Assembly (NCBI GenBank): GCA_937952085.1
Contig: CALFYQ010000070.1
Coordinates: forward strand, 1 to 7,221
Direction: 5' to 3'
Length of the DNA: 7,221 nucleotides
Source: an uncultured Paracoccaceae bacterium
GTDB taxonomy: Bacteria > Pseudomonadota > Alphaproteobacteria > Rhodobacterales > Rhodobacteraceae
Numbering within the stretch: position 1 is the stretch's first letter; each line of letters starts with the position of its first letter. This document shows positions 1 through 7,221 of this stretch, piece after piece. The position numbers and the translations under genes were made by a program. The notes beneath the pieces were generated by a model that saw only the letters and a program-made list of their open reading frames with translations, searched no databases and had not been told where the DNA came from.

Positions 1-45
1 GGGGGCGGCGGCCCGCCCCATGATGCCGGGCGAAGGCGGGGACGC

Positions 46-50
46 GGAGG
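46..50 (+). promoter_or_regulatory. Ribosome binding site of the MotA/ExbB-like gene
   Basis: A perfect GGAGG core lies four bases before the ATG at 55. The reading frame is open upstream to the window edge without a stop, so an earlier start cannot be formally excluded. This strong Shine-Dalgarno at short spacing is the reason for choosing the ATG at 55. Confidence 0.7.
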
Positions 51-54
51 TCGC

Positions 55-1212
55 ATGGCGGCGGACCGGAGGCGGGGCGAGTTCGAGCAGCCGGTCCGGC
101 AGCTGATGATGATGCTCGCCGCGCTGGTCGCGGTGAGCGTGGCGGCCTGGGTTCTGCACAAGCCGATCGAGCAGGTCTTCCTCGCCAATGTCGGGCTGAA
201 CGCCCTGATCGGCTTCGTCTTCGCGATCGGCCTTGCGGCGGTGTTCTGGCAGGTGCTCTCGCTCCTGCGGGCGGTGACCTGGATCGAGGGCTTCGCCATC
301 GACCGGCCGGGCCATGAATTCGTCGAGCCGCCGCGGATCCTGCGCTCGCTCTCGCGGCTTCTGTCCGACAGCCGGGCGCGGAAGGCGCTGACCGCGACCT
401 CGACCCGCTCGATCCTCGACAGCGTGGCGACCCGGATCGACGAGAGCCGGGACATCACCCGCTACATCGTCAACCTCCTGATCTTCCTCGGCCTCCTTGG
501 CACCTTCTGGGGCCTGTCGCTGACCGTGCCGGAAGTGGTGAACACGATCCGCTCGCTGAAGCCGGATGCGGGCGGCGGGATCAATTTCGACCAGCTGATG
601 AACGGGCTGGAGAACCAGCTCGGCGGCATGGGCACGGCCTTCGCCTCCTCGCTGCTCGGCCTCGCGAGCTCGCTCGTGGTCGGGCTTCTGGAGCTCTTCG
701 CCAACCGGGCGCAGAACCAGTTCTACCGGGAGCTCGAGGACTGGCTCGCCTCGATCACCCGCATCTCGATCACCGGGGACGCGGCGGATGGCGACCAGAT
801 CCGGGTGGCGGCGGAGCTGATCGAGTCGAATTCCGGGCAGATCTCGGAGCTGACGGCGCTCGTCGCCGAGATGTTCGCCCGCGCCGAACAGAACGACCGG
901 GAGCGGGCGGAGGCGGCCGAGAGCGCCGCCCGGCAGGCCGGGCCGGCGCCGGACCCGGAGGCGGCGGCGCGGCAGATCGAGCTTCTCTCCCGCATCGCCG
1001 AGCGGATCGAGGCGGCGCCGACCGCCGTCACCGGCGGCGGCGCGCTCTCGGAGGAGGCGGAGGCGCGGCTTCGCAGCATCGACCGTTCCCTCCTCCGCCT
1101 CTCGGAAGAGCTGGCGATCGGCCGGCAGGACGCGATCCAGGAGATCCGGGCCGAGCTAGGCGGCCTGGCGCGGGCGCTCGGGCTTCTGGCCGAGCGACTC
1201 GGGAGGGGCTAG
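55..1212 (+). CDS. MotA/TolQ/ExbB-family proton channel protein with cytoplasmic tail
   Basis: This is probably the channel-forming subunit of an inner-membrane, proton-motive-force-driven stator. The 385-residue product shows four hydrophobic segments: about residues 17-35, 47-71, 137-158 and 193-215. The third contains GLLGTFWGL followed by Pro159, and the fourth contains MGTAFASSLLGL. Both resemble the conserved TM3/TM4 core of MotA, TolQ and ExbB, with small and hydroxyl residues (T150, T194, S198, S199) that could line a channel. A basic/amphipathic loop of about 65 residues lies between helices 2 and 3. After helix 4 comes a tail of about 170 residues, rich in Ala, Glu and Arg, with a Pro/Ala break near residues 298-305 and two helical stretches. 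By MotA topology this tail would be cytoplasmic. The tail is longer than in TolQ or ExbB and recalls ZorA, though it is much shorter than typical ZorA tails. The stop codon abuts the GTG of the MotB-like gene, so the two are surely cotranscribed. Family membership is well supported. The specific function is unknown; automatic pipelines would probably call it a biopolymer transporter ExbB-like protein. Confidence 0.85.
   Translation: MAADRRRGEFEQPVRQLMMMLAALVAVSVAAWVLHKPIEQVFLANVGLNALIGFVFAIGLAAVFWQVLSLLRAVTWIEGFAIDRPGHEFVEPPRILRSLSRLLSDSRARKALTATSTRSILDSVATRIDESRDITRYIVNLLIFLGLLGTFWGLSLTVPEVVNTIRSLKPDAGGGINFDQLMNGLENQLGGMGTAFASSLLGLASSLVVGLLELFANRAQNQFYRELEDWLASITRISITGDAADGDQIRVAAELIESNSGQISELTALVAEMFARAEQNDRERAEAAESAARQAGPAPDPEAAARQIELLSRIAERIEAAPTAVTGGGALSEEAEARLRSIDRSLLRLSEELAIGRQDAIQEIRAELGGLARALGLLAERLGRG
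1201..1208 (+). promoter_or_regulatory. Ribosome binding site deciding the GTG start of the MotB/OmpA-like gene
   Basis: GGGAGGGG lies inside the last codons of the preceding gene, and its GGAGG core ends six bases before the GTG at 1213. This supports the GTG over the later in-frame ATG at 1231. The GTG directly follows the upstream TAG (TAGGTG), an arrangement that favours translational coupling and balanced synthesis of the two subunits. Confidence 0.65.
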
Positions 1213-2964
1213 GTGGCCTCCGCCCGCCTCATGGGCCGCACCCGGGGGGAGACGGGCATCTGGCCGGGCTTCGTGGACGCGATGACCGCGCTCCTGCTCG
1301 TGCTGATGTTCGTGCTTTCGATCTTCATGCTGGTGCAATTCGTGCTCCGCACCCAGGTGACCGGGCAGCAGGAGCGGCTGGAGCGGCAGGAGCGGCAGCT
1401 TGGCGAACTCGCCTCGCAGCTCTCCTCGCTCTCCAACGTGCTGGCGATGGAGGTGACGCGGAGCGAGGACATCGGCTCACAGCTCGAGGTCGCGCGGGCG
1501 ACGCTGGTGGACCGGGAGGCGGAAATCGGCCGGCTTTCCGCGCTTTCCGCAGCATTGGCCGGGGACAAGGAGGCGCTCGAAGGCCGCGTCGCCTCCTTCG
1601 AGGCGCAGGTCGCCTCACTCCTTGCGGAGCGTGACGGCCTCCAGGGCCGGGTCGCCACGCTGGAGGACGAGAAACAGGCCGAGATCGACGCGAAGGCGGC
1701 CCTGAACCTCGCCCTCGCACGGGCGCGCGACGAGATCGACGAAGCGGCCGAGGCCGCCCGCCGGGCCGCCGCCGAGCGGGAGGCCCTGGAGGCGCTGACC
1801 GCCACGCTCCGCGCCGAGAAGGGCGCGGCGGAGGAGGCGATCTCGAAGCTGGAGGCGGACCGGGCGGCGGACCTCGCCCTCCTCGCCGCGACCGAAAAGG
1901 CGCGGGACGCGGCGCAGGCCGAGACCGAGGCGGAGAGGGCGGCGCGGGCCGAGGCGCTGGCGCGGGCGGCCGATCTGGAGGCGAAGCTGACGGAGGAGGA
2001 GCGGCTCCGCATCGCCTCCGCCGCCGCGGCCGAGGCGCTCCGCGACAGGCTGAAGAGCGCGGACGCCGAGCTGACCGCGATGACGCTGGCGCTGGAGGAG
2101 AAGCGCCGCGAGGCGGAGGAGACGCTGACGCTTCTGGCCGCCGCGCAGGAGGCGCGCGCCAGGATCGAGACCGAGCTGACCGACGAGGAGGCGGAGCGGC
2201 GGCGGCAGGAGGGCCTTCTCGCGCTGGCCCAGAGCACGCTGGCGGAGCGGGACGCGACCGTCTCCGACCAGTCGAAGGAGCTGGCGCTCCTCAACGAGCA
2301 GGCGGCGGAGCTGCGGGCGCAGCTCGGCGAGCTTTCCGCCCAGCTCGACGCGGCGGAGGCGGCGGACAAGGCGGCGGGGGTGGAGATCACCAGCCTCGGC
2401 CAGCGGCTCAACGCGGCGCTGGCGCGCGAGGCGGCGCTGAAGGCGCGCGAGCTCGAACGGGTGAAGGCGGAGAAGGAAAGCCTCGAAAGCTATCGCTCCG
2501 AGTTCTTCGGCGAAATGCGCAAGGCGCTGGGCGACCAGCAGCGCATCCGCATCGTCGGCGACCGCTTCGTGTTCCAGTCCGAAGTGCTGTTCGAAACGGG
2601 GTCGGCCGAGCTTGGCGAGGCCGGGCGGGCGGAGCTTTCCCGCCTCGCCGGCGCGCTCCGCGAGGCGATCCGGCGCATCCCGGCCGGGATCGACTGGATC
2701 CTCGTCGTCGAGGGCCATACCGACAACGTGCCGCTCACCGGCGCGACCGGCCGCTATCGCGACAACTGGGAGCTGAGCCAGGGCCGCGCCCTTTCGGTAG
2801 TGAAATACCTCACCGACATCGAGGGCCTGCCGGCGGACAGGCTCGCCGCGCTCGGCTACGGCGAATACCAGCCGATCGACCCGGCCAACACGCCGGAGGC
2901 GCGGGCGCGGAACCGTCGGATCGAGCTGAAATTCGCCGAGAAGCCGGGCTCCGCCGGCGAGTAG
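1213..2964 (+). CDS. MotB/TolR-like membrane anchor with long coiled coil and OmpA peptidoglycan-binding domain
   Basis: This is the probable stator partner of the preceding channel protein. In the 583-residue product, residues 17-45 form one N-terminal membrane helix. Its WPGFVDAMTALLLVLMF segment matches the MotB/TolR/ExbD type, with Asp22 as the likely proton-carrying residue. Residues about 48-440 are a charged heptad-like coiled coil rich in Ala, Glu, Leu and Arg. There is no proline anywhere from residue 19 to 489. Residues about 452-575 are an OmpA/MotB C-terminal domain: FETGSAEL near 460, EGHTDN at 500-505, DNWELSQGRA at 517-526 and NRRIEL at 567-572. By comparison with OmpA, Asp504 and Arg525 are the expected diaminopimelate ligands. 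Single-helix topology puts the coil and the OmpA domain in the periplasm. MotB is normally about 300 residues and ZorB shorter still, so the excess length is essentially all coil. Pipelines often name such proteins peptidoglycan-binding protein or chromosome segregation ATPase; the latter would be a false hit to the coil. Confidence 0.88.
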   Translation: MASARLMGRTRGETGIWPGFVDAMTALLLVLMFVLSIFMLVQFVLRTQVTGQQERLERQERQLGELASQLSSLSNVLAMEVTRSEDIGSQLEVARATLVDREAEIGRLSALSAALAGDKEALEGRVASFEAQVASLLAERDGLQGRVATLEDEKQAEIDAKAALNLALARARDEIDEAAEAARRAAAEREALEALTATLRAEKGAAEEAISKLEADRAADLALLAATEKARDAAQAETEAERAARAEALARAADLEAKLTEEERLRIASAAAAEALRDRLKSADAELTAMTLALEEKRREAEETLTLLAAAQEARARIETELTDEEAERRRQEGLLALAQSTLAERDATVSDQSKELALLNEQAAELRAQLGELSAQLDAAEAADKAAGVEITSLGQRLNAALAREAALKARELERVKAEKESLESYRSEFFGEMRKALGDQQRIRIVGDRFVFQSEVLFETGSAELGEAGRAELSRLAGALREAIRRIPAGIDWILVVEGHTDNVPLTGATGRYRDNWELSQGRALSVVKYLTDIEGLPADRLAALGYGEYQPIDPANTPEARARNRRIELKFAEKPGSAGE

Positions 2965-3073
2965 CGCCAAATTTCGTGAGATTCCGCACGGGGCGGAAGG
3001 CCGTCATGGTTTCCGCTCCGCCATGAAGGCGCCATATTCTTTCCGACAGGGATGAAATCATGGGCGCTTTCCG
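2965..3073 (+). promoter_or_regulatory. Structured leader upstream of the caspase-like gene
   Basis: This 109-bp gap holds three overlapping inverted repeats. Pair A is TTCCGC 2982-2987 with GCGGAA 2993-2998 (5-base loop). Pair B is 2989-2998 with 3011-3020, ten pairs including one G-U, with a 12-base loop. Pair C is TCATGG 3004-3009 with CCATGA 3021-3026 (11-base loop). A and B share one arm, and B and C overlap, so they cannot all form together. None is followed by a T-run, so a classical intrinsic terminator is not supported. The less GC-rich CATATTCT at 3033-3040 is the best candidate for a -10 element, with TTTCCG at 3010-3015 as a poor -35. The leader could therefore hold a promoter, a processing signal or an attenuator. 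The hairpins are seen in the sequence; the function is inferred. Confidence 0.4.
3048..3052 (+). promoter_or_regulatory. Shine-Dalgarno-like AGGGA before the mini-ORF and caspase-like gene
   Basis: AGGGA sits seven bases before the ATG at 3060 but 21 bases before the ATG at 3074. It is therefore well placed for the five-codon mini-ORF and poorly placed for the caspase-like gene itself. The latter has only a weak GGGCG about seven bases upstream. Confidence 0.4.
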
Positions 3074-3077
3074 ATGA
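3060..3077 (+). CDS. Possible five-codon leader peptide MGAFR
   Basis: The frame ATG GGC GCT TTC CGA TGA encodes MGAFR. Its stop overlaps the caspase-like start as ATGA (the gene's ATG is at 3074, the leader's TGA at 3075). It has a better-spaced Shine-Dalgarno than the downstream gene, so ribosomes finishing here could re-initiate on the caspase-like start. An ORF this small can arise by chance, and no homology argument is possible. It is recorded as a candidate translational-coupling element only. Confidence 0.25.
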   Translation: MGAFR

Positions 3078-4801
3078 TCGCTCGCCTCTATGCCGCCGGA
3101 GCCGCGGCGCTGCTTCTCTTCCCCTCCGCCGCGCTGGCCGCGGCAGAGCGCGTCGCGCTCGTCATCGGCAATTCCCGCTACGAGTGGCAGGCGCCGCTGA
3201 CCAACCCGAAGAACGACGCGGACCGGATGGAGGCGACGCTCGCCCGCATCGGCTACGAGGTGACGCGGCTCGACGATCTCGGCGAGAACGACATGATGCG
3301 CGCCCTCGCCGATTTCGCTGACGAGGCGGACAAGGCCGAGGTGGCGCTCGTCTACTATTCCGGCCACGGCATGGAGATCGGCGGGCGCAACTACGTCATC
3401 CCGGTGGACGCGCAGCTCCAGCGCGAGCGCGACGCCCAGTTCGAGGCGGTGGACCTCTCCAAGATCCGCGCCGCGATCGGCGGCGCGAAGCGGCTGAAGG
3501 TCGTCATCCTCGACGCCTGCCGCAACAACACCTTCCTGCCCTCGACCCGCGGCGGCTCCAAGGGCCTCGGCCGGATCACCGCCGAGGCCGGCGAGATCAT
3601 CGCCTATTCGACCGCGCCGGGCTCGGTGGCGCAGGACGGCGAGCCGGGCGAGCTTTCGCCCTATACCCGCGCGCTTTCCGAGAAGCTGGAGGCGGCGCCG
3701 GAGCTCGACGTGCGGTTCCTCTTCACCTCGCTCGGCCGCGCCACGGCGGAATACGCCGGCGTCGAGCAGCGGCCCTACACCGAATTCGCCGCGATCCTGC
3801 CCGAGGGCGCGCTGCCGCTCGGCCGCTCCGGCCCGCCGCCAGGCGACGAGGAATATCGCGTGGCGCTGGCCGGCAACGACGTGACCGCGCTGCGCAACGT
3901 GGTGGCGGCCTTCCCGCAGCACCCGATGCGGGCCGAGGCGGAGGCGCGGCTCGCCGCCGACCAGGCGATCACCACGGCGCTCGCCTCACTCGACCGGGCG
4001 CAGCTTTCGGCGGCGCTGCCGCTCGCCGCGTCGCATCCGCGAAAGGGCGAGATCGAGGCGGCGCTGGCGCTTCATGACCGGATCGACGAGGCGCTGGCCG
4101 GGCGCGCAGCGCCGGCGCTGGAGGCGATCTGGCGGCAGACCGGCGCGACCCATCCGCGCCGCGCGGAGCTTCGCCCGGCGCTGGTCCGGGCCGTGGCGGC
4201 GGAAAGCTGCGCGCGGCTCGTCGGGCTCGGCCTCCCCTGCCCCGACGGCGCTTCGGAGGCCTTCGCCTCGGCGCTGCTCGGCGAGACGCCCTCGGCCCCG
4301 CCGGCCATCGCCGTCGCGCCCGCCGCGCCGGCGCCCGAGCCGGTGGTCGTCGCCGCCGCGCCCGCCGCGGAGCCCGCGCCGACCGTCCGCGCGGTCGACC
4401 CGCTGATGCGCTGGACCGGCGACGCCACCGACGCCTCGCTCGCCAAGGCGGAATCGATCGCCATGGCCTGGCGGCAGACGGCGCTTTCGGCGCTCGGCTT
4501 CTACCATGGCGCCATCGACGGCGCGAAAGGCCCCGGCACCCGCGCCGCAATCTCCCGCTGGCGCGCCTCGAACGGGCTCGACGACGGAAACGAGGACCTC
4601 TCTGAGCGCGAGATCGTCGCGCTGATGAAGCAGGGCGCGCCGCTCCGGGCGGAGACGGAAGGCTATCTAGGCGTGATGTACGGGCTCGGCGTCGGCGTCG
4701 AGCGGAACCCCGGCGAGAGCCGGCGCCTGCTGGGGAGCGCCGGACGGCGCGGCTTCAAGGACGCGGACAACTACCTGAAGAACATCTCGAAGACCTGGTG
4801 A
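3074..4801 (+). CDS. Exported caspase-family (peptidase C14) protein with peptidoglycan-binding-like and Sel1-like C-terminus
   Basis: This is probably a periplasmic cysteine peptidase of the metacaspase-like group. Residues 1-22 are a signal peptide (short basic start, Ala/Leu core, ALA motif near 20-22). The caspase fold begins at RVALVIGN (26-33) and continues with NPKNDADRM (44-52). The catalytic His98 lies in YYSGHGMEI and Cys149 in ILDACRNN, so the dyad is intact. The domain ends around residue 240. Residues about 255-400 are Ala-rich helices of unknown fold, with a cysteine pair, C379 and C389. A Pro/Ala/Val linker spans about 405-440. Residues about 456-520 resemble the peptidoglycan-binding-1 domain, with LGFYHGAIDGAKGPGTRAAI as the signature. 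Residues 530-575 resemble one Sel1 repeat (GVMYGLGVGVERN). ATG 3074 is the first possible start after an in-frame stop at 3053. Substrates are unknown; metacaspases usually cut after Arg or Lys. Spacing of 109 bp from the stator gene leaves operon membership open. Confidence 0.85.
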   Translation: MIARLYAAGAAALLLFPSAALAAAERVALVIGNSRYEWQAPLTNPKNDADRMEATLARIGYEVTRLDDLGENDMMRALADFADEADKAEVALVYYSGHGMEIGGRNYVIPVDAQLQRERDAQFEAVDLSKIRAAIGGAKRLKVVILDACRNNTFLPSTRGGSKGLGRITAEAGEIIAYSTAPGSVAQDGEPGELSPYTRALSEKLEAAPELDVRFLFTSLGRATAEYAGVEQRPYTEFAAILPEGALPLGRSGPPPGDEEYRVALAGNDVTALRNVVAAFPQHPMRAEAEARLAADQAITTALASLDRAQLSAALPLAASHPRKGEIEAALALHDRIDEALAGRAAPALEAIWRQTGATHPRRAELRPALVRAVAAESCARLVGLGLPCPDGASEAFASALLGETPSAPPAIAVAPAAPAPEPVVVAAAPAAEPAPTVRAVDPLMRWTGDATDASLAKAESIAMAWRQTALSALGFYHGAIDGAKGPGTRAAISRWRASNGLDDGNEDLSEREIVALMKQGAPLRAETEGYLGVMYGLGVGVERNPGESRRLLGSAGRRGFKDADNYLKNISKTW

Positions 4802-4973
4802 GGGTGGGCGCTCGGGGAACCGGGCGCTGATCTTCGGATGCGCGCCGACCTGCGCCCATTGGACGGTGCGCGGAGGGCCACGGCCGCCCCTGGGTGGGCG
4901 CCCGACCCGGCTGGCATGGACGCTTTATGGCCTCGCCTCGACCTCGGACTGAGCCTCTTGTGACGGCCGGGGA

Positions 4974-5001
4974 GCGCCCGCCCGCTTGGAAGGGCGGGCG
5001 C
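4974..5001 (+). terminator. GC-rich hairpin downstream of the caspase-like gene
   Basis: GCGCCCGCCC (4974-4983) and GGGCGGGCGC (4992-5001) form a perfect 10-bp stem around an 8-base loop. There is no T-run on either strand and the hairpin lies 172 bases past the stop. It may stop or stabilise the transcript 3' end rather than act as a classical intrinsic terminator. Confidence 0.35.
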
Positions 5002-5024
5002 GGCCCGGGCTGGTCGCCCGGGCC
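5002..5024 (+). terminator. Second GC hairpin, directly abutting the first
   Basis: GGCCCGGGC (5002-5010) and GCCCGGGCC (5016-5024) form a perfect 9-bp stem with the loop TGGTC. It starts at the base after the preceding hairpin ends, giving a tandem pair. No T-run follows. A role in ending or protecting the caspase-like transcript is inferred. Confidence 0.3.
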
Positions 5025-5141
5025 CGGAAGGGTGGATGGGGCGCAGCCCTAATCGAAGACCAGATGCACGCCCGGCCTATGAGGCGTGAGATCGACACGC
5101 AGGCCGGTGCTCGGCATGGGCTCTTTCGCCCCCCGAAGCCG

Positions 5142-5169
5142 AAACGGCCGGGCTTTCGCCCGGCCGTTC
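5142..5169 (-). terminator. clpB: Probable intrinsic terminator of clpB
   Basis: Read on the - strand, AACGGCCGGGC and GCCCGGCCGTT pair perfectly over 11 bp around a GAAA tetraloop (arms 5143-5153 and 5158-5168), just after the clpB stop at 5173. The arm ends in TTT followed by CGG, so the T-tract is short, as is common in GC-rich alphaproteobacteria. The near-symmetric structure could also act on transcripts coming from the + strand. Confidence 0.65.
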
Positions 5170-5172
5170 GCC

Positions 5173-7221
<2,049 letters not shown>

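Larger units (their letters stand above)
4802..5172. other. Convergent intergenic region, 371 bp, no credible gene
   Basis: No convincing coding region is seen on either strand between the caspase-like stop and the clpB stop. The stretch contains a 10-bp direct repeat GGGTGGGCGC (4802-4811 and 4892-4901), two adjacent GC-rich hairpins (4974-5024) and the clpB terminator hairpin (5142-5169). It also contains a weak inverted repeat CGGCCT 5073-5078 with AGGCCG 5101-5106. A 22-codon frame on the - strand (5117-5049) is open but unsupported. No transposon ends, tRNA or CRISPR structure were found. Confidence 0.6.

Noticed and set aside
1..23. Tail of an upstream gene ending at the TGA at 21-23
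   Set aside because: Only six codons (GRRPAP) would be visible and other frames are open too. There is not enough sequence to call a gene.
1209..2411. Long Ser/Ala/Arg-rich open frame of 400 codons on the - strand
   Set aside because: It lies antisense to the coiled-coil gene and is a product of the biased Glu/Ala/Arg codons and high GC. It has no domain, no ribosome site, and the + strand frame has clear MotB and OmpA motifs.
55..2964. A Zorya anti-phage system (ZorA/ZorB)
   Set aside because: The pair shares the stator plan, but the ZorA-type tail is short, the ZorB-like protein has a huge added coil, and no ZorC, ZorD or ZorE is present. It is retained as a comparison only.
55..2964. Flagellar motor genes motA/motB or the tolQ/tolR pair
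   Set aside because: The tail length, the long coil and the absence of flagellar or tolA/tolB/pal neighbours argue against both. The gene symbols are therefore not used.
1615..2970. Second long open frame of 451 codons on the - strand
   Set aside because: It overlaps the same + strand gene across the well-conserved OmpA domain. Its Arg/Leu-rich low-complexity product is a typical high-GC shadow.
3052..3321. 89-codon + strand frame starting at ATG 3052
   Set aside because: It overlaps the signal peptide and start of the caspase domain in another frame and gives an Arg-rich product without motifs. Its ATG sits inside the Shine-Dalgarno region.
2810..3922. Open frame of 370 codons on the - strand across the leader and caspase domain
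   Set aside because: It is antisense to the caspase catalytic motifs, has no recognisable domain, and crosses two genes.

Overview
This window is very GC-rich, by eye around 70% or slightly above. It carries three co-directional genes on the + strand that face one convergent gene on the - strand. The combination of a MotA/TolQ/ExbB-type membrane protein, a MotB/OmpA-type protein with a very long coiled coil, a secreted caspase-like protein and clpB fits an alphaproteobacterium, most likely of the Rhodobacterales. That placement is inferred from family content and base composition, not from a marker gene.

Layout. Positions 1-54 hold only the ribosome-binding region of the first gene. Positions 55-1212 encode a four-helix MotA/TolQ/ExbB-like proton-channel subunit with a cytoplasmic helical tail. 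Positions 1213-2964 start directly after that stop codon and encode its probable partner. This partner has a MotB/TolR-type transmembrane helix with an Asp, a proline-free coiled coil of about 390 residues, and a C-terminal OmpA-like peptidoglycan-binding domain. A 109-bp leader (2965-3073) contains competing inverted repeats and a five-codon mini-ORF that overlaps the next start codon. Positions 3074-4801 encode an exported caspase-fold (peptidase C14) protein with an intact His/Cys dyad, a peptidoglycan-binding-1-like segment and a Sel1-like tail. A 371-bp non-coding stretch (4802-5172) holds two GC-rich hairpins and the probable clpB terminator. Positions 5173-7221 (- strand) are the C-terminal 682 residues of the ClpB disaggregase. 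Its N-terminus lies beyond the window.

How they may work together. The first two genes look like an ion-driven inner-membrane stator (5:2 type in the MotAB/ExbBD/TolQR superfamily) anchored to peptidoglycan. The third product should also reach the periplasm and also has a wall-binding-like domain, so all three could act at one envelope site. The stator pair resembles ZorAB of the Zorya anti-phage system in general plan, but no ZorC, ZorD or ZorE is visible. Whether the caspase-like gene belongs functionally with the stator pair is an inference from order and shared location. ClpB is a cytosolic housekeeping chaperone and is probably a neighbour only.
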